DNA from: Pseudonocardiaceae bacterium
GTDB taxonomy: Bacteria > Actinomycetota > Actinomycetes > Mycobacteriales > Pseudonocardiaceae
NCBI GenBank assembly: GCA_009379845.1
Contig: WHSZ01000003.1
Location: 110,138-174,137, forward strand
DNA: 64,000 nt
Reading direction: 5' to 3'
Shown: positions 17,095-25,593 of the stretch, one piece after another
Numbering within the stretch: position 1 is the stretch's first letter
How the letters are laid out: every line of letters starts with the position of its first letter
Position numbers and translations under genes: made by a program
The notes under the pieces: model-generated
The model's input: the letters and a program-made list of their open reading frames with translations, nothing else
Told to the model about the DNA's origin: nothing
Database searches by the model: none

Positions 17095-17997
17095 ATGCGG
17101 CTGGACGTTCTCGAACACGGACACCGGTTGCGGGTGCGGCTGTTCCTGTCCATGACGGCGCGGCTGTCCGGCGTCGAGATGGCCGATGTGGCGAAGACGT
17201 TGCTGTACCGGCCGGAATTCTTCGGCCGCGCCATGGTCGCGCTGTCCGCCGAGATGATGCGTGGCCCGTCCTTCTGGACCGCCGGCGAGCGGGAGTACCT
17301 GGCGCTGTATACCGCGCGCCTGCACCGCTGCCCGTTCTGCATCGACTCACACGCCGAGATGACCCGGATCGCGTCGGCCGGCGAGATCGACCCGGACGAC
17401 CCCGGCTCGGCGCGCCCCGAACTGACGGCCGTGCTCGGGTTCGTCGAGAAGGTGACCCGCACGCCCGAACAGGTCCGCGCACCCGATCTCGACGGGGTGC
17501 GCGCCGCGGGCGTTCCCGATGCGGCGGTCGTGCAGGCGCTGCACGTCAACCTGATCTGGAACGTGGTCAACCGGTTTGGGAACGCGTTCGGTTTCGAGCT
17601 GCGCGAGGGGCAGCTGGAGAAAGGCACGCGGGCGCTGCACCGGCTCGGCTACCGGTTCCCGGGCTTGCTCACCCACGGCAAGGGGCGGGTTGAGGAGCGG
17701 TCCGTGACCGCCGAGCTGGAGCGGGCCGTCTTCGGGTCGCCTGCCGAGACCGAACCGGCGATCCGCCGGGCCGCCGCCACCGGCGATCCGCTTCCCGAGC
17801 GCTGGGAGCCCTACGCAGCGACGGTCCGCGACGCGTCGTACCGCGTGACGAACGACGACATCGACCGCCTGCTTGCCGCCGGGCACAGCGAGGACGCCAT
17901 CTTCGAGATCACCGTCTGCGCCGCCGTCGGCGCGGCGCTGCGCAGCCTCGACGCGGGCCTGCGCGCGATGCGGGGCGAATCGGAAAAATCCCCGTGA
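17095..17997 (+). CDS. Carboxymuconolactone decarboxylase/AhpD-like protein
   Basis: A 300-residue protein with two AhpD-like halves. The first carries the redox motif CPFCIDSHAEM (Cys79, Cys82, His86), the CxxC...H of alkylhydroperoxidase D, so a thiol-dependent peroxidase or disulfide reductase role is likely. The second half (about 200-300, DIDRLLAAGHSEDAIFEITVCAAVGAAL) has the fold but lacks the CxxC pair. ATG at 17095; a GTG three bases earlier is equally possible. It begins five bases after the sigma-factor stop, so it is probably co-transcribed and perhaps part of the same stress response. Confidence 0.8.
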   Translation: MRLDVLEHGHRLRVRLFLSMTARLSGVEMADVAKTLLYRPEFFGRAMVALSAEMMRGPSFWTAGEREYLALYTARLHRCPFCIDSHAEMTRIASAGEIDPDDPGSARPELTAVLGFVEKVTRTPEQVRAPDLDGVRAAGVPDAAVVQALHVNLIWNVVNRFGNAFGFELREGQLEKGTRALHRLGYRFPGLLTHGKGRVEERSVTAELERAVFGSPAETEPAIRRAAATGDPLPERWEPYAATVRDASYRVTNDDIDRLLAAGHSEDAIFEITVCAAVGAALRSLDAGLRAMRGESEKSP

Positions 17998-18070
17998 GAA
18001 GTGTCGAGTGGGCCGGTCGCCGTTCGTCCTCAGGTGCGTCACGGTTACCGACACCGAAGGGATCGAACAC

Positions 18071-18421
18071 ATGTCTGGCGAGATCAACTGGTTCGAGCTG
18101 CCCGCCGAGGACACCGCGCGGGCACGGGAGTTCTACGGTCAGCTGTTCGGCTGGCGCACCAACACGTTCGGCGAGGATTACCACGTGATCGAGAACGGCC
18201 CGGTCGGGGCGATCGCGCCGAAGGATGGCCACCTCACCCACCCACGGGTCTACTTCGCCACCGACGACGTCGACGCGTCTGTCCGGCGGGTGCAGGAACT
18301 CGGCGGGAAGAGCGAGGACGTCCAGGCCGTACCGGAAGTCGGCCGTATCGCGCACTGCCAGGACAACCAGGGCACCCCGTTCAGCCTGTACGAACCGGCC
18401 CTGTACGAACCCGCGCGGTAA
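18071..18421 (+). CDS. VOC (glyoxalase-like) family protein
   Basis: A 116-residue vicinal-oxygen-chelate domain protein. INWFELPAEDTARAREFYGQLFGW is the typical first beta-alpha-beta module, followed by YFATDDVDASVRRVQELGG and a final GTPFSLYEPA. Members include glyoxalase-like and fosfomycin-resistance-type enzymes as well as binding proteins; nothing here decides among them. The ATG at 18071 gives the family start. A strong hairpin follows the stop. Confidence 0.8.
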   Translation: MSGEINWFELPAEDTARAREFYGQLFGWRTNTFGEDYHVIENGPVGAIAPKDGHLTHPRVYFATDDVDASVRRVQELGGKSEDVQAVPEVGRIAHCQDNQGTPFSLYEPALYEPAR

Positions 18422-18435
18422 GGGCGCACATCCGA

Positions 18436-18469
18436 AAGCGGGAGGAGAGCCGAGGCCCTCCTCCCGCTT
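18436..18469. terminator. Bidirectional hairpin terminator between convergent genes
   Basis: A perfect 12-base stem, AAGCGGGAGGAG (18436-18447) pairing with CTCCTCCCGCTT (18458-18469), encloses a ten-base loop. It lies between the stops of the VOC gene and the convergent TIGR03086 gene. The U-tract is poor (TTGTCGTT), which is usual in high-GC actinomycetes. Confidence 0.8.
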
Positions 18470-18477
18470 GTCGTTGG

Positions 18478-19065
18478 CTACCTGGATACCGGCTGCCACG
18501 GCGCTCGACCGAGAAAGGCCAGCAGCCGGGTCTGCCCGTCGGAGCCGGGCGGCGGGGTCAGTTCCGCATCGAACAGCCCTGGCCCCCGGGTGATGTGCGT
18601 GCGTGACCACGCGTACGAGTCGGGGATGAGCTCGGGGTCGAGCCGCACCTGGTACCCGAGAGCGTGCCCGACGTCCCAGGTGTGTGCGAGGTGATCGGTC
18701 ACCAGTAGCGTGATCATCGCCGCCAGTGGCACGTCACCGAACGGTTTGGTGGACACGGTTCGGCCGAGGGACTCCTCGTTGATCGTCTCGAGTGCGTTCG
18801 CGCGGGCGACGCGCCAGGTCTTCAGCGGATCGGAGCCAGCCATCTCGCCGGGATGCGGCGTGCCGGGAGCACCGGTGGTGACGGTGTACTCCTCGCCGGT
18901 CGCCCAGTGCAGTAGCTGTTCCTGGCCCCAGATGACATGACCGGCGACATCGCGAAGTGTCCACTCGGCACAGGCGGAGGGCGCGTCCCAGCTGTCCTGC
19001 GGAACCGCGGCCAACATCGCGTCGAACCCATCCTGCGCTCGCCGGTAGGACTCCATGATCTCCAT
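18478..19065 (-). CDS. TIGR03086-family mycothiol-type DinB protein
   Basis: A 195-residue DinB-superfamily protein of the maleylpyruvate-isomerase-like TIGR03086 group, predicted to bind metal and possibly use mycothiol. Landmarks are WTLRDVAGHVIWGQEQLLHW (residues about 36-55) with a conserved His, and the later MITLLVTDHLAHTWDVGHALG segment with three His residues. The ATG at 19065 is preceded by GAAAGGAAAG and gives the conserved short N-terminus MEIMESYRRAQDGF. Convergent with the VOC gene. Reaction unknown. Confidence 0.8.
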   Translation of the reverse strand: MEIMESYRRAQDGFDAMLAAVPQDSWDAPSACAEWTLRDVAGHVIWGQEQLLHWATGEEYTVTTGAPGTPHPGEMAGSDPLKTWRVARANALETINEESLGRTVSTKPFGDVPLAAMITLLVTDHLAHTWDVGHALGYQVRLDPELIPDSYAWSRTHITRGPGLFDAELTPPPGSDGQTRLLAFLGRAPWQPVSR

Positions 19066-19213
19066 GACTCTTTCCTTTCGGACTGACGGTGCTATGCCCC
19101 AAGGACGAGCGGCGTCGGGCCGGCTCGACATCTTCGACCGCGAATATCAGCTCGCTGACGCCGATCGGTATGACCCCACCCTCGAGCGCTCCCCGGTCCG
19201 GCACCATGTGCGG

Positions 19214-19588
19214 ATGGCGGCGACGCGAGAGATGAGCCCCGAGGAGTTCTTCGCGGGTCATCCCACCGCCCACGCGGTGTTCGAGAGGGTGCGCTCGATA
19301 GTTGGCTGGTTCGGGCCGTTCGAGGTACGTGTCTCCAAGAGTCAGGTCGCCTTCCGGCGCAAGCGCGGCTTCGCGTACCTCTGGCTGCCGGGGCAGTACC
19401 TCGCGAAGCCCGCCGTCGACGTCGTGCTGTCGATCGCTCTCGGTCGTCACGACGAGTCCGAACGTTTCAAGGAAGTCGTGCACCCCGCTCCGGCGCACTG
19501 GATGCACCACTTGGAGCTGCGCGATGCGGGCGATCTCGACGACGAGGTGGCCGGATGGCTTCGCGAGGCGGCTGACCGCGCTGGGTGA
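19214..19588 (+). CDS. DUF5655 domain protein
   Basis: A 124-residue protein matching the DUF5655 pattern: EEFFAGHPTAHAVFERV, then FEVRVSKSQVAFRRKRGFAYLWLP and VVHPAPAHWMHHLEL. The domain is often found alone in actinobacteria and resembles proteins that bind nucleic acid or small molecules, but no function is established. The ATG at 19214 was chosen for the family start MAATREMSPEEFF; an upstream start at 19055 would overlap the divergent gene's start and add unlikely sequence. Confidence 0.65.
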   Translation: MAATREMSPEEFFAGHPTAHAVFERVRSIVGWFGPFEVRVSKSQVAFRRKRGFAYLWLPGQYLAKPAVDVVLSIALGRHDESERFKEVVHPAPAHWMHHLELRDAGDLDDEVAGWLREAADRAG

Positions 19589-19708
19589 GTGGCCGGGTGG
19601 ATCGTGTCGCGGATCGCATCAGCGATCCGGCACGGACCACGCGCCGTAGCCGATTTCACGGTTCCGGGCTGTCCCGTTGCCGGGATGGCTCGGCGCATAC
19701 TGGCGATT

Positions 19709-20152
19709 GTGTCGTTGCACCATTACCGGTTCCGGAATTCGTGGTTCGTCGCCACGTCGGCCGAACGAGTGTTCACGGCGCTCACCGAGCTCGGCGACTA
19801 CCCGTTGTGGTGGCCGCATGTCCGTGAGGTGAATCAGGTGGACGACAACACGGCCGAAGTGGTGTGCCGCGCCGTGTTGCCGTACGCGCTGGTGCTGCGG
19901 ATGGTGCGGGTGGAGCAGGACGAGTCGTTGGGACGGCTCGGCGTGCGACTCTCCGGCGACCTGGAAGGCTCCCTGCGCGGCCTTGTTCAACCGCGCGCGG
20001 GCGGCACCAGGGTGGAGATCACCCAGCAGGTGGTGGCGAACAAGAAGTTGCTGCGCCGCCTCACCCCGGTGGCCCGCCCGGCGTTCCTGGTCAACCATGC
20101 GTTGATGATGCGGCGCGGGCAGCGCGGCCTGCGCGCGCACCTCACCGGGTAG
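19709..20152 (+). CDS. SRPBCC (polyketide cyclase/START-like) family protein
   Basis: A 147-residue helix-grip protein: SWFVATSAERVFTALTELGDYPLWWPHVREV is the standard SRPBCC opening, followed by strands through LRMVRVEQDESLG and VEITQQVVANKK and the long C-terminal helix. The fold binds hydrophobic ligands. The GTG at 19709 stands eight bases after a CATACT -10 box (19695-19700), so a leaderless message is likely; the longer open frame upstream lacks family similarity. No partner genes indicate the ligand. Confidence 0.78.
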   Translation: MSLHHYRFRNSWFVATSAERVFTALTELGDYPLWWPHVREVNQVDDNTAEVVCRAVLPYALVLRMVRVEQDESLGRLGVRLSGDLEGSLRGLVQPRAGGTRVEITQQVVANKKLLRRLTPVARPAFLVNHALMMRRGQRGLRAHLTG

Positions 20153-20175
20153 CACCCAGGCCGCGCCGCGAGCAC

Positions 20176-21555
20176 TCAGCCCGGCACGGTCTCCTTGGCC
20201 CGTTCCGGCGTCTCGGCCGTCGCTTCGGGTTCGGCGTGTTCGTCGAGCAACGTGGCCTCGTTGAACGGGTCGTCGCCGGCGAACACCCGCCTCGCCCGCG
20301 CGGTGTCGAACTTCTTTGTCCAGGTGCCGATGAGCACGGTGGCCACCGCGTTGCCCGCGAAGTTGGTCAGCGCGCGGGCCTCGGACATGAACCGGTCGAT
20401 GCCGAGGATGAAGCCGACGCCGTCCACCAGATCAGGCCGGTGTGACTGCAAACCGCCGGCGAGGGTGGCGATGCCGGCGCCGCTGACCCCGGCCGCGCCC
20501 TTCGAGGCGATGATCATGAAAACCAGCAGCGAGATCTGCTCGCCGATGGACAGCGGGCTGCCCTGCGCGGACGCGATGAACAACGTCGCCATGGTCAGAT
20601 AGATCGCGGTGCCGTCCAGATTGAACGAGTATCCGGTTGGCACCGTGATCCCGACGACCGGCTTGCTGACCCCGAGATGCTCCATCTTGGCGATCAGCCT
20701 GGGAAGCGCGGACTCCGATGATGACGTGGACACGATCAGCAGGAACTCACGCGCCAGGTAACGCAGCAGGCGGAAGATGTTCACCTTGGCGCCAACCCAC
20801 AGCAGCGCGCCGAGCACGCCGAACACGAACACCAGGCAGGTCACGTAGAAGCCCAGCATGATCACCGCGAGGCTGGCGAGCGCATCCCAGCCGGTGTCGC
20901 CGACCACGGCCGCGATCGCGCCGAACGCGCCGACCGGTGCCGCCCACATGATCATCGCCAGGATGCGGAACACCAAGCGCTGGATGTGCTCGATGCCGCG
21001 CAGGATGGGCCGCCCAGCCGGTCCGAGCTTCTGCAGCGCGAACCCGGCGAGCAGCGCGACCAGCAGGGTCTGCAGCACCTCGCCCTCGGTAAACGAGGAA
21101 ACCAGGCTCTCCGGGATGATTCCCATCAGGAAGTCCACGGTTCCTTCCGAACCGGACGCCTCCTGCTGCGCCTCCGCGGCCGCACCCTCGGCCATCCGCA
21201 AGCCCTCGCCCGGATGCAGCACATTACCCACGATCAGGCCGATGACCAGGGCGACCGTTGACATCGCGAGGAAGTAGCCGATGGCAAGCACGCCGACCTT
21301 GCCCACCTGCGCTGCCTTGGCGACCGAGCCGATCCCGAGCACGATCGTGCAGAAGATGATGGGCGAGATCATCATCTTGATCAGGTTCACGAATCCTTCG
21401 CCGAGCGGTTCGAGTTCGGTGGCGAAGCCGGGGAAGGCGAACCCGACGATCACGCCCAGCACCACGGCCGCGATGACCGCGATATAGAGGTAGTGCATCC
21501 GGTCCCGACGCTGCCGCTGCTGGCCGTCGCCAGCGGTGCTCGTTGCTGTAGGCAC
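20176..21555 (-). CDS. dctA: C4-dicarboxylate/proton-cation symporter, DctA family
   Basis: Membrane symporter of 459 residues in the DAACS family, importing succinate, fumarate, malate or aspartate-type substrates. Typical segments are FVNLIKMMISPIIFCTIVLGIG near the N-terminus, the hairpin serines STSSSESALPRLI (about residue 288), VPTGYSFNLDGTAIYLTM, and the second hairpin region ASKGAAGVSGAGIATLAG. GTG start at 21555 after GGGAGG. The gene faces a CitA/DcuS-type sensor kinase and its regulator, which probably control it. Substrate within the C4 group is not determined by sequence. Confidence 0.92.
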   Translation of the reverse strand: MPTATSTAGDGQQRQRRDRMHYLYIAVIAAVVLGVIVGFAFPGFATELEPLGEGFVNLIKMMISPIIFCTIVLGIGSVAKAAQVGKVGVLAIGYFLAMSTVALVIGLIVGNVLHPGEGLRMAEGAAAEAQQEASGSEGTVDFLMGIIPESLVSSFTEGEVLQTLLVALLAGFALQKLGPAGRPILRGIEHIQRLVFRILAMIMWAAPVGAFGAIAAVVGDTGWDALASLAVIMLGFYVTCLVFVFGVLGALLWVGAKVNIFRLLRYLAREFLLIVSTSSSESALPRLIAKMEHLGVSKPVVGITVPTGYSFNLDGTAIYLTMATLFIASAQGSPLSIGEQISLLVFMIIASKGAAGVSGAGIATLAGGLQSHRPDLVDGVGFILGIDRFMSEARALTNFAGNAVATVLIGTWTKKFDTARARRVFAGDDPFNEATLLDEHAEPEATAETPERAKETVPG

Positions 21556-21589
21556 CGTTGCCTCCCGTCCTTGTTCTTCGGCGACACAA

Positions 21590-21649
21590 GTTCACGGTGA
21601 CTATCCACAGTGGCCGCGGGGTGGTCACGATTGTGTTCATTTCGTTCAC
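21590..21649. promoter_or_regulatory. GTTCAY repeats between dctA and the two-component genes
   Basis: The divergent gap contains GTTCAC (21590-21595), GTTCAT (21635-21640) and GTTCAC (21644-21649); the last two are direct repeats with a nine-base period and fairly AT-rich flanks, the style of CitB/DcuR-type binding sites. They could be targets of the response regulator encoded downstream. Confidence 0.35.
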
Positions 21650-21688
21650 AGGCTGCTCGGCGGCACCGGGGGCGGGTTGTGGTGACAT

Positions 21689-23287
21689 ATGGGCGTGTCG
21701 CCTCGCGCCCGGAAGCAGTGGAGCCTGGCACAACAGCTGCTCGTGCTGCAGGTGGCGATCGTCGGCACGCTGGTTGGTGGTGGCGTGCTGCTGGCCTACC
21801 TGGACGCCAACCGCGCGACCGAGGACCGTGCCCGCGAGGAGGTCGTCTCGGTGGCGGCTACCGTGGCGGACGCCCCGAATGTCCGCTCGGCGTTCCGCTC
21901 CGCGGATCCCACCGGTCGGCTGCAGCCGTTCGCCGAACGGGTGCGTGCGGACACCGGCGTCGACTTCATCACGATCATGACGCCGAACGGGATCCGCTAC
22001 ACCCACCCGGATCCGGAGCGGATCGGGCACCGTTTCATCGGCAACACCCGGCAGGCGCTTGCCGGGCGGGTGTTCACCGAGACCTACACCGGCACGCTGG
22101 GTCCGTCGATGCGCGCGGTTGTGCCGGTGTTCGACGCGGACCGGCGGATCACCGGGCTGGTCAGCGTTGGCATCACGGTGCGGGCGATCTCCGCGGAGCT
22201 GCGGGAGCGGCTCGTCCCGCTGTTCACGGTGGCCGCCGGGGTGCTGGTGGTCGGGGTGACGGGCAGCTACCTGGTCAGCCTGCGGCTGCGCCGGCACACC
22301 CGGGGGAGGGCGCCGGGCGAGTTGGCGAGCATGTTCTCCTACTACGAGGCCATCCTGCACGCCGTGCGGGAAGGGCTGGTGCTCGTCGGCCGGGACGGCC
22401 GAGTCGAGCTGTGCAACGACGGCGCCCGCGAGTTGCTCGGACTGTCCGGGAATGTGCAGGGCCGGCCGGTGAGCGAGCTCGCCCTGCCGGCCGACCTCGC
22501 GGCCGCGATGACCGGCACCAAACCCCGCACCGATGAGATCCACGTGACGGACACCAGCGTGATCGTGCTGAACACCGCCCCGGTCGCCTCCCGAGGTGGC
22601 GCCATGGGCAACGTCGTCACACTGCGGGATCACACCGAGTTGCAGGCGCTGACCGGGGAGCTGAACACCGTGAAAGGGTTCACCGAGTCGTTGCGGTCCC
22701 AGGCGCACGAGGCGGCCAACCGGCTGCACACCGTGGTCTCGCTGGTCGAGCTCGGCCGTTCCGAGGAAGCGGTGCGGTTCGCCACCGCCGAACTGGCGCT
22801 CGCGCAGCGGCTCACCGATCAGGTCGTGCACGCGGTCAGCGAACCCGTGCTGGCCGCGTTGCTGCTCGGCAAGACGGCCGAGGCGCACGAGCGGGGCATC
22901 GAGCTGGTGATCACCGAGGACACCGAGGTGGACGAGCTGCCGGACGGCGGTGTCGAACCGCGTGACCTGGTGACCATCCTCGGTAATCTGATCGACAACG
23001 CGATGGCCGCGGCGGCCGAAGCCCCCGGCGAGCGGCGGGTGTTCGTCACCGCGCGGATCGAGGGGGCGGAGTTGGTGCTGCGGGTCGCGGACACCGGATC
23101 CGGGATGGACCCGGACGCGGTGCGTGCGGCTTTCCGGCGCGGCTGGTCGACCAAGCGGGACGCCGGCCGCGGTCTGGGACTCGCGCTGGTGGGCCAAGTG
23201 GTGCGCAAGCACGGCGGCAGCATCGACGTGGATTCCCGCACGGTGTTCACCGTGCGGCTGCCGCTGCGAGCGGAGGCCACGCCGTGA
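21689..23287 (+). CDS. CitA/DcuS-family sensor histidine kinase
   Basis: Membrane histidine kinase of 532 residues. Layout: first transmembrane helix about 16-36, an extracytoplasmic PAS-like (PDC/CitA) sensor domain about 40-170 with FITIMTPNGIRYTHPDPERIG and VPVFDADRRITGLVSVG, second transmembrane helix about 173-195, a cytosolic PAS domain, the phosphoacceptor segment SLRSQAHEAANRLH (about 335), and the HATPase domain with GNLIDNAMAAA, DTGSGMD and GRGLGLALV. This is the CitA/DcuS architecture that senses external carboxylates. ATG at 21689. Its last four bases overlap the response-regulator start. Divergent dctA is the probable target. Confidence 0.9.
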   Translation: MGVSPRARKQWSLAQQLLVLQVAIVGTLVGGGVLLAYLDANRATEDRAREEVVSVAATVADAPNVRSAFRSADPTGRLQPFAERVRADTGVDFITIMTPNGIRYTHPDPERIGHRFIGNTRQALAGRVFTETYTGTLGPSMRAVVPVFDADRRITGLVSVGITVRAISAELRERLVPLFTVAAGVLVVGVTGSYLVSLRLRRHTRGRAPGELASMFSYYEAILHAVREGLVLVGRDGRVELCNDGARELLGLSGNVQGRPVSELALPADLAAAMTGTKPRTDEIHVTDTSVIVLNTAPVASRGGAMGNVVTLRDHTELQALTGELNTVKGFTESLRSQAHEAANRLHTVVSLVELGRSEEAVRFATAELALAQRLTDQVVHAVSEPVLAALLLGKTAEAHERGIELVITEDTEVDELPDGGVEPRDLVTILGNLIDNAMAAAAEAPGERRVFVTARIEGAELVLRVADTGSGMDPDAVRAAFRRGWSTKRDAGRGLGLALVGQVVRKHGGSIDVDSRTVFTVRLPLRAEATP

Positions 23288-23964
23288 TCAACGTGCTGGT
23301 GGTGGAGGACGACCCGGTGGCCGCGGACGCGCACCGGCTCTGCGTCGAGCGCGTCGCGGGCTGCGCGGTGGCCGGAGTGGCGCACTCGGCGGCCGACGCC
23401 AGGCGGATGCTGGACCGGGAAAGGGTGGACCTGCTGCTGCTCGACCTGTACCTGCCGGACACCCACGGGCTGGAGTTCTGCCGGGCGCTGCGCGCGGCCG
23501 GGCACGCCGTCGACGTGATCGCGGTGACCTCGGCCCGCGACCTGTCCGTGGTGCGCGCCGCCGTGTCCGTCGGCGTGGTGCAGTACTTGCTGAAACCGTT
23601 CACGTTCGCCGCACTGCGGGAGAGGCTGGAGCGCTACCTGCGGTTCCGGGATACGGTTGACCGCACCGGCGACGCCAGCGGGCAGGCCGAGGTGGACGAG
23701 GCGCTCGGCACGCTGCGCAGCGTCGATCACAGCGGGCTGCCGAAGGGGATGAGCGGGGAGACCTTGGAGGCGATCAGCGCGGCGCTGACCGAAGCGGGGG
23801 AGCTCTCCGCGGGGCAGGCCGCCTTGGCGACGGGCGTTTCCCGGGTGACGGCCCGGCGCTATCTGGAGTATCTCGCCGACAACGCGCTCGCGGACCGCAA
23901 ACCGCACTACGGGCAGGTCGGCAGGCCGGAGCTGTGGTCCCGGTCAACCAGCCGGCCGGGCTGA
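23284..23964 (+). CDS. CitB/DcuR-family response regulator
   Basis: Response regulator of 226 residues. The receiver has acidic VVEDD (8-10), phosphoacceptor Asp54 in LLLLDLYLPD, and the conserved Lys in LLKPF (about 106). The C-terminal part (about 165-220) has a helix-turn-helix, LSAGQAALATGVSRVTARRYLEYLADNALA, as in CitB/DcuR regulators. GTG start overlaps the kinase stop (GTGA), so the pair is translationally coupled. Its last 21 bases overlap the convergent D-aminoacylase gene. Probable regulator of dctA. Confidence 0.9.
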   Translation: MINVLVVEDDPVAADAHRLCVERVAGCAVAGVAHSAADARRMLDRERVDLLLLDLYLPDTHGLEFCRALRAAGHAVDVIAVTSARDLSVVRAAVSVGVVQYLLKPFTFAALRERLERYLRFRDTVDRTGDASGQAEVDEALGTLRSVDHSGLPKGMSGETLEAISAALTEAGELSAGQAALATGVSRVTARRYLEYLADNALADRKPHYGQVGRPELWSRSTSRPG

Positions 23965-25584
23965 CCGCAGCGCACGGCCGGCAAGCGCGCCGGTCACGCC
24001 GGTCGCGCCGGTCGCGCCGGTCGCGCCGCCGTCTGTCGCTGGAGTGCCGTCGTCGATCGCTGGAGTGCCGTTGACGAGCACGTACGGGATGCCCTCCGGC
24101 CGCCGCCGCGGATCCTCGAAGGTGGCCGTGTCCCGCACCGTGTCCGGGTCGAACAGCACCAGATCGGCCGCGTAGCCCTCGCGCACCATGCCGCGGTCGG
24201 GCAGCCGCAACCGGCGCGCGGCCTGGCCGGTGAGGTGCGCGACGCACTCGGCGAGCTCCAGCACGCCCAGCTCGCGCACGTAGCGGGCAAGGTACCGGGC
24301 GAAGGTGCCCCACGCCCTCGGGTGCGGCCGGTCGCCGACCAGCAGCCCGTCGCTTCCGCCGGTATGCGTGCCGTGCCGCATGATCGTCTGGACGTTGTCC
24401 TCGTGCCCGACGTGCAGCAGGCACGACGTGCCGAGCCGTTCCGAGACGAGCACATCGAAGTACAGCTTCGCGGGTGCGACGCCGGCGGCCCGCGCGGCTT
24501 CGGCGACGCGGTGGCCGACCAGGTGCGCGTTGCCGGCGTGCCGCACCCCGTTGATCTCGATGCTCTCCCAGTCGACAGGCACGCCGTGCGCGCCGTCCGC
24601 TCCGATTTCCTCCATCTCCTCACGAATCCGCTCCCGCACGTCCACATCGGACAGCCGGCGCAGGGTGGCTTCCGGCCCGCCGTCGGCGGCCCAGCTGGGC
24701 AGCAGCGCGGACAGGTAGGTGGCGCCGGCCAGGTACGGGTAGCTGTCCAGTGAGATGTCGCAGCCGGCCGCGACGGCGCCGTCCAGCAGATCCAGCAACT
24801 CCGCTGCCCGGCCGCGGTTGACCGGGAAGTTCATGGTGGCGTGTGCGAGGTGCAGCGGGCAGCCGGAGCGGCGGGACACCTCGATCATCTCGGCGTACGC
24901 TTCCAGTGCCCCGGCGCCGTAGCCGCGGTGATGCGGGCTGAAATACCCGCCCCGCTCGCCGACCACCTCGCACAGCGCGACGAGTTCGTCGGTGCCGGCG
25001 TACATCCCTGGCGTGTAGGTCAATCCCGCGGACAGCCCGAACGCGCCGTCGGCAAGTCCGGTCGCGACGAGCTCGCGCATCGTGTCCACTTCGGACTCGG
25101 TGGCCGGCCGGTTCGCCCACCCGACGGCGAGCATCCGGACCGTCCCGTGTGGAACCAGGTACGCGGCGTTCACCGCGATGCCACGGTCGAGCCGGTCGAG
25201 GTACTCGCGCACCGAGCGCCAGTTCCAGTCGAAGCCAGGCGGATCGTCGTTCCACCCGGCGAGTTGTGCGCGCAATGCCTCCAGCGTTCCGTCGTCGACC
25301 GGGGCGTAGGACAGCCCGTCCTGTCCGAGGACCTCGGTCGTCACACCCTGCCCGACCTTGGCGAGGTGGTCGGGTTCGGCGAGCAGCTGGATGTCGGAAT
25401 GCGCGTGCATGTCGATGAACCCGGGTGCCAGCACCAGATCGGCGGCATCCACGACGCGCCGCGCGGTGAGCGTGCCGGGGGCGTCGATCGTGGCGATCCG
25501 CCCGTCCCGGACGCCCACATCGCCCCGGTACTCCGGCGCGGCGGTGCCGTCGACGATGCGCGCGGCACGGAATGCGATGTCCAT
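23944..25584 (-). CDS. N-acyl-D-amino-acid deacylase (D-aminoacylase)
   Basis: Amidohydrolase-superfamily enzyme of 546 residues that removes acyl groups from N-acyl-D-amino acids. Landmarks: LVLAPGFIDMHAHSDIQLL (metal His residues, about 50-66), GQGVTTEVLGQDGLSYAP, LSAGLTYTPGMYAGTDELVAL, GGYFSPHHRGYG, and the late HTGGSDGLLVGDRPHPRAWGTFARYL, all characteristic. ATG at 25584. The C-terminus has an odd low-complexity tail, roughly GGATGATGATGVTGA, encoded by nine-base repeats, plus a duplicated TPAIDDG/TPATDGG. The upstream gene is a D-serine/threonine dehydratase-like enzyme ten bases away, forming a D-amino-acid pathway. Confidence 0.9.
   Translation of the reverse strand: MDIAFRAARIVDGTAAPEYRGDVGVRDGRIATIDAPGTLTARRVVDAADLVLAPGFIDMHAHSDIQLLAEPDHLAKVGQGVTTEVLGQDGLSYAPVDDGTLEALRAQLAGWNDDPPGFDWNWRSVREYLDRLDRGIAVNAAYLVPHGTVRMLAVGWANRPATESEVDTMRELVATGLADGAFGLSAGLTYTPGMYAGTDELVALCEVVGERGGYFSPHHRGYGAGALEAYAEMIEVSRRSGCPLHLAHATMNFPVNRGRAAELLDLLDGAVAAGCDISLDSYPYLAGATYLSALLPSWAADGGPEATLRRLSDVDVRERIREEMEEIGADGAHGVPVDWESIEINGVRHAGNAHLVGHRVAEAARAAGVAPAKLYFDVLVSERLGTSCLLHVGHEDNVQTIMRHGTHTGGSDGLLVGDRPHPRAWGTFARYLARYVRELGVLELAECVAHLTGQAARRLRLPDRGMVREGYAADLVLFDPDTVRDTATFEDPRRRPEGIPYVLVNGTPAIDDGTPATDGGATGATGATGVTGALAGRALRSARPAG
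23991..24026. repeat. Four tandem nine-base repeats in the D-aminoacylase gene
   Basis: Four copies of a nine-base unit (CGGTCGCGC; the first copy has CGGTCACGC) run in phase with the reading frame and encode the GAT-type tail of the enzyme. A second pair, TCGCTGGAGTGCCGT, repeats about 18 bases apart at roughly 24036-24070. Both lie beyond the catalytic domain and could vary in length by slippage. Confidence 0.8.
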
Positions 25585-25593
25585 GTCCTGCCC

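Noticed and set aside
23991..24026. Short tandem repeats as a CRISPR-like array
   Set aside because: Units are nine bases, contiguous, in frame inside a gene and without spacers.
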